Assembly (NCBI GenBank): GCA_021797955.1
Contig: JAJZYV010000054.1
Span: 1 to 8,813 of the forward strand
Direction: 5' to 3'
Source: Thermoplasmata archaeon
Lineage (GTDB): Archaea > Thermoplasmatota > Thermoplasmata > Thermoplasmatales > Thermoplasmataceae
DNA length: 8,813 bases
Below are positions 1 through 7,187 of this stretch, one piece after another. Numbering within the stretch: position 1 is the first letter of the stretch; each line of letters opens with the position of its first letter. Both the position numbers and the translations under genes were made by a program. The notes beneath the pieces are model-generated. The model saw nothing but the letters and a program-made list of their open reading frames with translations. It did not search any database and was not told the origin of the DNA.

Positions 1-266
1 ACAGCAGTCCTGAAAGGAAACTCCCTTATCTGAGGCTTCTTCAGTTCAAGTTCCCCGTCCACCGTCTTCAGCCTCCCTGTTCTCGATCCGTTCCTGTGTC
101 CCTTCCTTTCTTCTGTCCTCTCATAGGGCATGGATGAGAGCTGTACTCTTGCCTCCTCATCCATGACGTCATTGAGAAACCATTCTATTAGCTGTCTCTT
201 TCCTTCCTTTCGGTCTTTCAGGAAAATACTTATTATCTCTTTCACTACATCCAACTGGTCCTGCAT
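1..266 (-). CDS. IS256-family (Mutator-type) transposase, N-terminal part, cut by window edge
   Basis: Reading the minus strand from an ATG at 266 gives 88 open codons to the window edge with no stop. The product starts MQDQLDVVKEIISIFLKD and continues with an acidic helix (residues 30-45, LNDVMDEEARVQ). It then shows the hallmark IS256 block at residues 48-66, YERTEERKGHRNGSRTGRL, followed by LKTVDGELELKKPQIRE (66-82). In IS256 transposases this block (YERTEERxGYRNGYRxRxLKT.GELEL..P..R) lies just before the DDE catalytic core, which here falls outside the window. A GAGG ribosome binding site at 274-277 sits 7 bases before the ATG and supports the start. The visible part has no frameshift or stop, so the element may be intact beyond the edge. 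It points away from the neighbouring glycan genes and is more GC-rich than they are. Confidence 0.88.
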   Translation of the reverse strand, partial: MQDQLDVVKEIISIFLKDRKEGKRQLIEWFLNDVMDEEARVQLSSMPYERTEERKGHRNGSRTGRLKTVDGELELKKPQIREFPFRTA

Positions 267-392
267 ATTTTCGCCTCTTCAAATCCGAATTGTGCAGGAC
301 CTTTTCAATTTCACAGCATATTCAATGCACTATCACGTAACTAGGTGTCCCGATGATGACTCCTTTTTTTCTCCTCATCAAAGGCCCATAAT
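267..392. other. Short spacer between IS256 transposase and the membrane protein gene; IS end expected here
   Basis: This 126-base spacer lies upstream of the IS256 transposase start and downstream of the large membrane protein stop. One terminal inverted repeat of the IS256 element must lie here. A plausible inner part is the minus-strand run GTCCTGCACAATTCGG (285-300), which has the CACAATT flavour of IS256 ends. The partner end is outside the window, so the boundary cannot be fixed. A T7 tract at 364-370 is on the plus strand and does not follow any plus-strand gene. No terminator is evident for the minus-strand operon. Confidence 0.35.
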
Positions 393-3300
393 TTAATACT
401 GTTCTTTATTAGGGGGGAATTTCCGATAAAAAAAGAAATCAAAGATAGTAAGCGATGTAAGAAAAGACAGAGTGGAGATTGAAATACCGAATGCAATATT
501 CTGATAGTGCTGGGGTTCGAAATAAATTAATGCGGTATAATTTCCGGCAGGCATATACCAAGAATTGGCAAAGTCGTTAGCAAGATAATGATTAGTTATT
601 GACTTCCCATTAATCGTTGCAACCCATCCACTGTCAAATGCTTGATTGAGATTTAGATAAAATGAAGAACCTGCATTAATATGTACTAAATATTCACTAT
701 CCGATATTCTTGAAAAATTCAATGTTGGAAGTGGCCTAAAGGAATATATCCACGAATGTGCTTGGAGTTTTATCAAACCTGAATTTCCTTCTCTAACATT
801 TATATATATTTTTCCACCTGTAAACATTAATTTATTGGAAGAAGTTTGCGTACTTTGTCCTAATAGATTTACTGTTAAGTTATTGAATATATCAGATGTC
901 AGCGACAAATTCACATGTGTGCCATTCAAATATTCTACGTCTATTTCATAAGTGTAATTCTTCCCAGGTAAAATCTCTTGAGGTCCAGTAATGTTTAACA
1001 TTATGGTGTTTGAAGGTTTATTTTTACTCTCTACTTGAATATTCTTCATTCCTGCGATCGTTGTGCCATTTATGTTTGATTCAAACAGAACGGTGTATTC
1101 TCCAGCATTATTGAAAATGGGACTGAATTCGATTGAATTTTTATCTAAGTACCCGTTCACAGTGGTATTTAACCCAGATGTATCATTGACTAAAACTATC
1201 TTAGATTTACTCAAGATGTATTCCACGTAACTGGAGTTTACAGGTTTTGCGTCCTTGGTAAAATTAATGAAGTAGATGTTTGATTGATTTGTCCCTGTAT
1301 TGCCTGGTCCGTTTATTGTCGAATTTAATGGGTAAACTATGGTTGGTATTGTTCCTATAGAAATATTTGGCATCCCACCTATAGGCACATAAAATTGGAA
1401 CGCATCTGCAAAGGTGACATTTATTGTTCTCGAACCGTCAACAACGAATTGATCGGAAAAAATACCATTGTCCCCTTTATATAAAGTATTATAGTTTCCA
1501 TTAATGCTCTGTATTGTATTTTGCGACGATGAATTTACGTTATATACGTAAAGATACCCAAACTTTAAATCATAATATGGAACAGTGGTATTTCCTTGAA
1601 TACCGTAAACATATCCTGTGCCATTATTTGCAGAGTAGAATTGAAATGCGGGATTCCAATTGTTTGGGGAGTTAAGTTGAAAAAAAGGGTCATCCGAAAA
1701 ATTCATCTTTCCCATATTGGCAATTGTGAAGCCAAATCCCTGATAATAATCATTCCAATATGATGTTGAATTTGAAAATAAAACCTGCATTGCGGTTGAA
1801 TCGTTAAAAGGACTTTTTAAATGATAATTTACATTATATTGAGAAAATACTCTCGCAATATTGTCGAAAGAGGAATTGCCAACACCTATAAAGCCATTGC
1901 TTGATAATATGTCAATGTTCTTTGGTAAAACGCACATAGAAATTTTGGAAGTATTGATTGGAATTTTAGTCCAGATCACTACCATGGTTGCGTTATGAAA
2001 TTGTATCCATGCATTTATATAAGACCCATTATTTTGCTCAAAATATATATTTGAAACATTAGTATTTATCCCATAACTAGAGTAATTTTTAATGACAAGT
2101 AATTGGTTATAATATACAATTCCGCTGTTAACCTCGCTAGTATGTTTTATATAAATGGGAAAGCACTTAACACTAGATTGCAGATAGCTAGAATAAACCC
2201 AATATGGAGTATTATACTGGTTTAAACCACTGTAAATGATGGTGGAATTTATTATACTTGTTTCCCCCGCTATTAATGATCCGTTAGCAAATGCCCCATA
2301 TACACTTTCTGGCGTTAATTGGCTATAGTTTTTTGACGGTACCATATAAGTTGGGTATACCATTGGTAACGCTTTTTTTACTTCATATATGTAATACGGG
2401 CCAATTTTTAAGACGAAGTTTATTCCGGTTGACTCATTTAAAGCATTCAACATTGATTTAAAATTCCAGGGTGGCCCACTCTCTGCAAAATTCGTCTGGT
2501 TTACCCATGTTGGATATTCTTTTGTGTTTACAACAATGTATTTAATGCTCAATAAGCTTAAAAAATTAGAAAAATACTCATGCGAAATATTTGGAAAATT
2601 GGCAAGGATCGGAAAAATCCAAGATGCATTTGACGGTCCAGGATCCTGAGAAAGCATCTCACCTCCCATATAGGGAGAGAAAGGTGGAAGAACAGTCATA
2701 AAGGAAGATTGTCCGTTCATACCGGCAGATGGACTTATCGTAACTGGTAGGTATAGAACATTGTTATAAGGTGATTCGCGTGAGAGAAAGGTTCCAACAT
2801 CATTGAATGAATTATCCACTTTGAAGACACCCTGCACTGGGCTACTATTTCCATACTGGTAAGCTTGAAGCGGATTAATCAATATTGGTGAAATAAATAA
2901 TACAATTAAAATTATTAACGATAGAATCGTCCCATAAAAGTACAACCTTCCCTTTCGCGGGCGTTTAATGACTTTTTCTTTCATTCTTAGGTACATCCTT
3001 GCTGTTTTGGGTAGTCTAATATGTCTGCCCAATACCCAAAATAAACGGGATATTATTGGGATTAATCCTAGTAATTTGTTAGTTTTTGGAATAATAACGG
3101 TTTGTAAATCCATCTTCTTCAATGCTAATAAATGTCTCTGAACTATATTCAACGAAATTCCCATAAAGATAGATACCATTGCAACAAATGGATATATTGA
3201 CCAATTGGGCTGCAGGAAAAAGTTAAAACCGGAGATGATTGGATTAGACGAATATGACAGAGGGCGAGTATTAATTACTTGCACCAGTAAACTTATAAAA

Positions 3301-4412
3301 AATATTTCTACAAAAAACAAACTTAATAAATTCCCTTTATTCAACCACTTTTTATTGATGAAGAAAATATATAGAAGGGAAATAATGAAAGGTATATAAG
3401 TAAAGCCAATGAGCACTATGTTACTATTGACAAGAGCTAATGGTGCATACCAGATATGATATGGGCCGGATTGAACAAAAGAGGGGTAATTCCCAAAGCC
3501 TGACGTGAATAAAGCGTATATATTTTGAAATATAGTGCCATATCCTCCAGCAACAATAAGTGGTTTCCCATACAAATACGCTGATGTAGCATATTCTCTA
3601 ATGGCAGCAAGATTAAAATATACATACGGGAAGACCCAAGCACTTGAAAGAATAATTATTAACAGAACAGAAAACATCTTTGAAATGAAATGTGATTTAC
3701 TCACAATTTTGTTCTCTAGAAATCTTCCTGCTAAAATTGTAAAAATGATCATAGCAGAAAACCACTGAATACCACCCCCCATACTCCCAGTAATATCTAT
3801 CCCGCCAGCAATTATTACAGAAACTATAGATATAAGTCCCAAATATCTATTCCAAAATCCAAATTTTACAGAGGAACTTAAATAAAGAAGGATAAGATAG
3901 AGGAGTATGGGTGTGAGATTTACCATCAAAAAGCCAGAATAAAATTCTCCTCCATAATAGACCATCTGTTCATAATTGAATACGAAGTAAAGAGATGCTA
4001 AAGCAGAGCCGAGATATAAATTGAATCCAGAAGTATGATCCTTGAATATGTAGTTAACCGTAATAAATTTTGAAAGCAAATAGGTTCCAATACCTCCGAG
4101 AAACAATAAAATAATTAGATAGACGGCATCAATGATTGAGTAACCAAATGAAAAAAATCTTAGCACCGTGGTAAATATTATAAAGGGAAGATAAAGAACC
4201 CCTCCGTCAAATGGATATCCTGGAATAATTGGACCATTCCAAGCAGAAAGTTCCCTATTAAGGGCAAGAACAGGGTTAAAAGGATAAAAACCATCATCCC
4301 AGAACAGTATTCCGCCATCGAGTGTTTTTAAAATGAAGACACTTATCAATACTAAAAATAGTCCGAAAAAAATGAATTCCCAAGTCTTTTCACTTTGTTT
4401 ACTTATGGACAT
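393..4412 (-). CDS. Giant polytopic membrane protein, GT-C-like glycosyltransferase with YfhO-like outer domain
   Basis: 1339 residues from the chosen start (MSISKQSEKTW). Seen in the sequence: about 12 hydrophobic segments in residues 12-424, a basic loop (425-492, with KRPRKGR), another membrane span (about 493-513), an outer domain of nearly 800 residues, a final span (about 1305-1325) and a short basic tail. The first outer loop carries ILFWDDGFYPFNP with an acidic pair at D39-D40, where GT-C enzymes keep their catalytic Asp. The outer domain has YfhO-like signatures: IGPYYIYEVKKALPMVYP (about 670-687) and SGWVATINGKSI (about 1261-1272) followed by a PAGNYTALIYFEP strand. It holds 36 N-X-S/T sequons and the only two Cys (750 and 827). 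Inferred role: transferring lipid-linked sugars onto surface glycans outside the cell, as AftD and other GT-C enzymes do; acceptor unknown. The start at 4412 is preferred because GGAG lies 9 bases before it. An in-frame ATG (4427) and TTG (4433) upstream lack such a site. The gene overlaps the upstream glycosyltransferase by 14 bases, implying translational coupling. Confidence 0.8.
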   Translation of the reverse strand: MSISKQSEKTWEFIFFGLFLVLISVFILKTLDGGILFWDDGFYPFNPVLALNRELSAWNGPIIPGYPFDGGVLYLPFIIFTTVLRFFSFGYSIIDAVYLIILLFLGGIGTYLLSKFITVNYIFKDHTSGFNLYLGSALASLYFVFNYEQMVYYGGEFYSGFLMVNLTPILLYLILLYLSSSVKFGFWNRYLGLISIVSVIIAGGIDITGSMGGGIQWFSAMIIFTILAGRFLENKIVSKSHFISKMFSVLLIIILSSAWVFPYVYFNLAAIREYATSAYLYGKPLIVAGGYGTIFQNIYALFTSGFGNYPSFVQSGPYHIWYAPLALVNSNIVLIGFTYIPFIISLLYIFFINKKWLNKGNLLSLFFVEIFFISLLVQVINTRPLSYSSNPIISGFNFFLQPNWSIYPFVAMVSIFMGISLNIVQRHLLALKKMDLQTVIIPKTNKLLGLIPIISRLFWVLGRHIRLPKTARMYLRMKEKVIKRPRKGRLYFYGTILSLIILIVLFISPILINPLQAYQYGNSSPVQGVFKVDNSFNDVGTFLSRESPYNNVLYLPVTISPSAGMNGQSSFMTVLPPFSPYMGGEMLSQDPGPSNASWIFPILANFPNISHEYFSNFLSLLSIKYIVVNTKEYPTWVNQTNFAESGPPWNFKSMLNALNESTGINFVLKIGPYYIYEVKKALPMVYPTYMVPSKNYSQLTPESVYGAFANGSLIAGETSIINSTIIYSGLNQYNTPYWVYSSYLQSSVKCFPIYIKHTSEVNSGIVYYNQLLVIKNYSSYGINTNVSNIYFEQNNGSYINAWIQFHNATMVVIWTKIPINTSKISMCVLPKNIDILSSNGFIGVGNSSFDNIARVFSQYNVNYHLKSPFNDSTAMQVLFSNSTSYWNDYYQGFGFTIANMGKMNFSDDPFFQLNSPNNWNPAFQFYSANNGTGYVYGIQGNTTVPYYDLKFGYLYVYNVNSSSQNTIQSINGNYNTLYKGDNGIFSDQFVVDGSRTINVTFADAFQFYVPIGGMPNISIGTIPTIVYPLNSTINGPGNTGTNQSNIYFINFTKDAKPVNSSYVEYILSKSKIVLVNDTSGLNTTVNGYLDKNSIEFSPIFNNAGEYTVLFESNINGTTIAGMKNIQVESKNKPSNTIMLNITGPQEILPGKNYTYEIDVEYLNGTHVNLSLTSDIFNNLTVNLLGQSTQTSSNKLMFTGGKIYINVREGNSGLIKLQAHSWIYSFRPLPTLNFSRISDSEYLVHINAGSSFYLNLNQAFDSGWVATINGKSITNHYLANDFANSWYMPAGNYTALIYFEPQHYQNIAFGISISTLSFLTSLTIFDFFFYRKFPPNKEQY

Positions 4413-5631
4413 TATGAATGTCTCCATTTTCAATGTGATGGTATTCTAATAATTTGCTTTTATTAAGTCCATCAAGATTATTTATAAGTTCTTTGGCGTG
4501 GTCCGTCCACTTCCATGAATTACGCAGGTTAATTGCATTATTAACAAGTGATACATAATCATTTTCGGTAGTATTCTTTATTAAAGGGGCTATGTTATCC
4601 GCATTAACGGTGTCAATAACATACCCGGCCTTGAATCTCATGATCATTTCTGATGACCCCAAACCGCTGTTGACAATAACAGGAACCCCGAAGGATAATG
4701 CTTCAACAACTGGCATTCCTGGTCCGTATTCATCCTTACCAAATCTTATGAGAAATTTAGAATGTGATAATAAATCAATTTTCTCAAGTTCATCCAAATT
4801 TTCAAAAAAATTCATAGAAGAATTGTTTTTCTTCAACATTTCCTTATACTCTTGGAGGTAAAAATCAGATTTCACCCCTCCTATATGAACAAATTCGTAA
4901 TCCGGCAACAGTTTTTCCAAGTCAAGTATATGCAAAATACTTCTAGGATCATCTCTGTTCAGTATTCTCCCAACAAATCCTATTATAATAATCCTTCTTT
5001 TTCTAATCTGTGGTTCTACTATATTGCCTTCCTCAAAGCCGGGTGGATTGGCAATGACCTTATACCCGAATTTTTTCTCACAATCTTTTGAAATTTTGTC
5101 GGTTACAGAAAACAATCTGTATGCATTCGTCAGAACTTTGTTCCTATAGTATCTGATGTATTTTCCTATCCATGTCGGAAGTTCTTCAATCAAGTGCTCA
5201 TGCAGCAAAACCTCGTACTTTATTCCCAATTTTTTTAATGATTTATAACCTGCAATAGCAGCATATTCATCATGACATATCAACAGATCAAAATTGTCAT
5301 TTGTTATCAATTTCGGAAACTTCATCAGAAGATCTAGATCCACCCTTGCCTCTTTTTGAAAATCTTTTGATTCCATAGAACCTGGTTCAGAGAAAAATTT
5401 GCTCATAAATGCAAAAATAGGGGTGAAAATAGAACTGTATTTTCCGCTTTTATTTATTATTCTAAAGTCAAATCCAGAAAGAAGAGACCTATAGACGTTT
5501 GACGATTTTCCTTGTCGTAGAAAAATTAGTGTCACATTATGACCAAATTTCTGTAACTCCTTAGCTTCGTTAATTGCTATTTTCGGTGCCCCCGCTGACC
5601 ATAGGTTTCTGACTACTATCCCTATTTTCAT
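4399..5631 (-). CDS. GT4-type (group 1) glycosyltransferase
   Basis: 410 residues from the ATG at 5631. It is a two-domain GT-B enzyme of GT4 type, expected to act in the cytosol on an NDP-sugar donor and a glycan or lipid acceptor. The N-terminal Rossmann domain opens MKIGIVVRNLWSAGAPKIAI and then EAKELQKFGHNVTLIFLR (donor/acceptor lobe start, glycine-poor variant). LLHEHLIEELPTW follows near residues 142-154, with a VTDKISKDC...VIANPPG linker near 176-198. The C-terminal lobe starts IIIIGFVGRILNRDDP (214-229). The nucleotide-sugar motif is DEYGPGMPVVEALSFGVPVI (300-319), then NSGLGSSEM. The two Glu (301 and 310) are spaced E-x8-E, one residue more than the usual E-x7-E. The start is decided by GGAG at 5640-5643, 8 bases upstream; an ATG at 5673 would add 14 unlikely residues. 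It leads a two-gene unit with the giant membrane protein. Sugar and linkage cannot be told from sequence. Confidence 0.87.
   Translation of the reverse strand: MKIGIVVRNLWSAGAPKIAINEAKELQKFGHNVTLIFLRQGKSSNVYRSLLSGFDFRIINKSGKYSSIFTPIFAFMSKFFSEPGSMESKDFQKEARVDLDLLMKFPKLITNDNFDLLICHDEYAAIAGYKSLKKLGIKYEVLLHEHLIEELPTWIGKYIRYYRNKVLTNAYRLFSVTDKISKDCEKKFGYKVIANPPGFEEGNIVEPQIRKRRIIIIGFVGRILNRDDPRSILHILDLEKLLPDYEFVHIGGVKSDFYLQEYKEMLKKNNSSMNFFENLDELEKIDLLSHSKFLIRFGKDEYGPGMPVVEALSFGVPVIVNSGLGSSEMIMRFKAGYVIDTVNADNIAPLIKNTTENDYVSLVNNAINLRNSWKWTDHAKELINNLDGLNKSKLLEYHHIENGDIHNVHK
4418..4425 (-). promoter_or_regulatory. Ribosome binding site of the giant membrane protein, inside the GT4 gene
   Basis: GGAGACAT on the minus strand, identical to the site before the upstream glycosyltransferase. 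The GGAG core ends 9 bases before the ATG at 4412. It lies inside the last codons of the glycosyltransferase gene, the usual arrangement for translational coupling, and decides the start of the downstream gene. Confidence 0.6.
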
Positions 5632-5635
5632 TAAT

Positions 5636-5643
5636 ATGTCTCC
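5636..5643 (-). promoter_or_regulatory. Ribosome binding site of the GT4 glycosyltransferase
   Basis: GGAGACAT on the minus strand, preceded by AAA. The GGAG core ends 8 bases before the ATG at 5631. It fixes this start over the in-frame ATG at 5673. The same 8-mer recurs before the next gene. Confidence 0.65.
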
Positions 5644-5673
5644 TTTAATGTCATTAGCGATTCTGCTCTCCAT

Positions 5674-5810
5674 TAAAAGATTTTCATTTATGCACAGCGA
5701 CGATATTGTACCAAATGTTGTGTAATCCCTAGAATAAGTTCAAGGATCATGAGAGAAATTTGAGTTCGTAACGGCCAGATTTATTACCTCAGATCGAATG
5801 ATGGACGGCA
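5674..5810. other. Upstream region of the glycosyltransferase pair
   Basis: This AT-rich stretch lies between the glycosyltransferase and the transposase remnant. It must hold the promoter of the minus-strand pair unless transcription enters from the remnant. A weak TATA-like GCATAAATG lies on the minus strand near 5685-5693; with a start site about 26 bases downstream it would give a short leader containing the GGAG site. The match is poor. No open reading frame here looks real. Confidence 0.3.
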
Positions 5811-6070
5811 TTAAGGTGTTGTGGGAAATTGAGTCTTAAATTGGATGTAAAGCCAATCCCATACTCTCCTGTATCTGTATGTTGGTCTCTCTAATGCAAC
5901 ATCCTTTCTTCTATGGAAGGATCAAGCTTCTGGATGTGCCTCTTCACAAACCTGTAATAATATCCGGGCAGAGAGAGTAGGGATATCCTTGAGATATTCC
6001 TCAGGGACATCCCTTATTTAAGATCGTCAATAACCATAATCCTGACCTCCCTTGAAGCTTTTTTTGACAT
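5811..6070 (-). pseudogene. Remnant of IS3/IS481-like transposase, N-terminal part
   Basis: From an ATG at 6070 the minus strand reads MSKKASREVRIMVIDDLK, a TAA stop, then GMSLRNISRISLLSLPGYYYR and FVKRHIQKLDPSIEERM. After a frameshift near 5893 it continues ALERPTYRYRRVWDWLYIQF to a stop at 5811-5813. This is the classical order of IS3/IS481-type transposases: a helix-turn-helix, the SxxxYYY segment, a basic DPSIEE linker, then ERPTYGYRRVW just before the DDE core. The premature stop, frameshift and abrupt end show it is dead. No catalytic residue remains. Its match to the catalytic fragment at 6848-7187 on the opposite strand suggests both come from the same family, perhaps the same copy split by a later rearrangement (inference). 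Confidence 0.75.
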
Positions 6071-6078
6071 TGTCAAAA
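6062..6078. repeat. Palindrome over the start of the transposase remnant
   Basis: TTTTGACA-T-TGTCAAAA, perfect 8-base arms around a single central base, overlapping the ATG of the minus-strand transposase remnant. It could be an operator-like or element-end sequence, or chance in AT-rich DNA. Confidence 0.4.
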
Positions 6079-6127
6079 TTTAGTTGATTTTTCTCCTAAA
6101 TTCAGCATGGAACCGAAATCATGAAAT

Positions 6128-6757
6128 ATGAATGAAACATACCATCACATGCGGCTGAGGAAGGCGCCATACACTGAGTTCAGGAGGATCTCAACATCTC
6201 TTGATGATTTCTCACCACTGGGCACTTCCCCCATATTCATGATCAATAACATACCCATGATGGATCTTGAGCTCAGGAATCAGGATCTGATAAGCTACAT
6301 GAATCCCATGTGTCCTCAGTGCCTCTCCAGGAACATTGTGAGGAATGGCACATGCATCCGGAAACTGGAGAATGGAACGGTATTCAGGGTTCAGAGATAC
6401 ATCTGCCAGGACTGCAGATATTCATTCGTAGCAAGGCCTCCGAATTACGGTTACGGAAAGCATTATCCTGACGATATGAAGGAGAAGGGCATCCGCACTA
6501 GGGTGAAAACATCCCTGAGAAAAACAGCAGACATCTTTCACACAATCGGAAGGATCATAATATCTCATGAGACTGTGAGAAAGACAATTCCCCTGGTTCC
6601 TTTATCAATGATGGAATCATCCTGTTATTTCATATACGATGAGCAGTATGTCCATATCAACGGCATGGAGAGATACAGGGCACTGCTCAAGGATTCCATA
6701 ACCGGAAGCTTCGTCGAGGATATCCTTGATGATCTGAGTGAGGAAAGAATTGAATGA
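6128..6757 (+). pseudogene. Zinc-ribbon DDE transposase, truncated after the first catalytic Asp
   Basis: 209 residues. A leader of about 60 residues precedes a zinc ribbon, CPQC (62-65) with SRNIVRNG after it, and YICQDCRYSF (91-100) with the second CxxC. A helix-turn-helix-like stretch follows (about 124-152, TRVKTSLRKTADIF ... SHETVRK). Then comes the opening strand of a transposase core, YFIYDEQYVHINGMERYRAL (167-186), with D171 as the likely first catalytic Asp. CxxC-HTH-DDE is the order seen in IS6/IS240-like and related archaeal transposases; the exact family is not certain. The frame stops at TGA 6755-6757 before any second Asp or Glu, at roughly half the expected length. Downstream frames give no convincing continuation. 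I infer a dead element whose 3' half is lost or decayed. The ATG at 6128 has no good ribosome site; M8 (6149) is equally possible. A short protein of DNA-binding domains could still be made. Confidence 0.68.
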
Positions 6758-6847
6758 AAGATGGCCATACAGGGTTATAAAGGGATATTATAAATGCAGG
6801 GATCAGATTACAAACATCTTCAGAGAAAGGTATCCTTAATCTTACAC
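6758..6847. other. Decayed DNA between two transposase fragments
   Basis: No intact frame. One frame reads YRVIKGYYKCRDQITNIF followed by RERYP, which might be eroded coding sequence of the preceding transposase, but I cannot assign it. Confidence 0.3.
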
Positions 6848-7187
6848 ATAATTCTGAACGCTACGGTCTTGATTAATAGAAAGAAGGAATGCCTATCTTC
6901 TGGCAAGACTGACTGCTAGAGCATGGAAGTCGTTAATCATTATTTCTGGTAAAGTTATCAGGGAAGAGACGTGAAGGAGACAATGATGACAGCGTGTGAG
7001 AAGAGACAACGGCACACAGTTCACATGCAATACAGCTGAGAATTTCCTCTTAGTGACGAACACACCTCATGAAAGGATCCATCCCGCAACTCCAAAGGAG
7101 GATGCATACATAGAATCATTCAATTTGATCCCGAAAAGGGAGGTATATGAAAAATGGAAAGAAAACATAATAGAGGGATCAGCATGA
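6848..7187 (+). pseudogene. Remnant of IS3/IS481-like transposase, C-terminal catalytic part
   Basis: The plus strand carries the rve-type core in three shifted pieces. First ATVLINRKKE (about 6860-6889), then NAYLLARL (6888-6911) in the next frame, matching the D-x-T-x-(n)-YLL region of IS481/IS3 enzymes. VVNHYFW and SYQGRDVKETMMTAC follow (about 6929-6994, interrupted by a TAA). After a further shift, a clean frame from GTG 6996 to 7187 reads RRDNGTQFTC (second catalytic Asp), HERIHPATPKEDAYIESF (catalytic Glu) and LIPKREVYEKW, the standard C-terminus. At least two frameshifts and one internal stop make it non-functional. The 63-codon segment at 6996-7187 is open but lacks the first Asp. 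It probably shares an ancestor with the minus-strand fragment at 5811-6070. Confidence 0.75.

Noticed and set aside
361..370. T7 tract as terminator of the glycan operon
   Set aside because: The T run is on the plus strand, while the operon is transcribed on the minus strand, where it reads as A7.
130..396. 88-codon plus-strand reading frame
   Set aside because: It is antisense to the IS256 transposase, whose protein match is clear; its own product is serine-rich and unlike any protein family.
3205..3768. Short frames within the membrane protein gene (3205-3399, 3437-3643, 3535-3768)
   Set aside because: All lie inside the continuous coding region of the giant membrane protein, in other frames, with no ribosome site or family likeness.
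4413..4433. Upstream TTG (4433) and ATG (4427) as start of the giant protein
   Set aside because: Neither has a ribosome binding site at proper distance, whereas ATG 4412 has GGAG 9 bases before it.
4592..5091. Two plus-strand frames opposite the GT4 gene
   Set aside because: Antisense to well-recognised GT4 motifs; no independent support.
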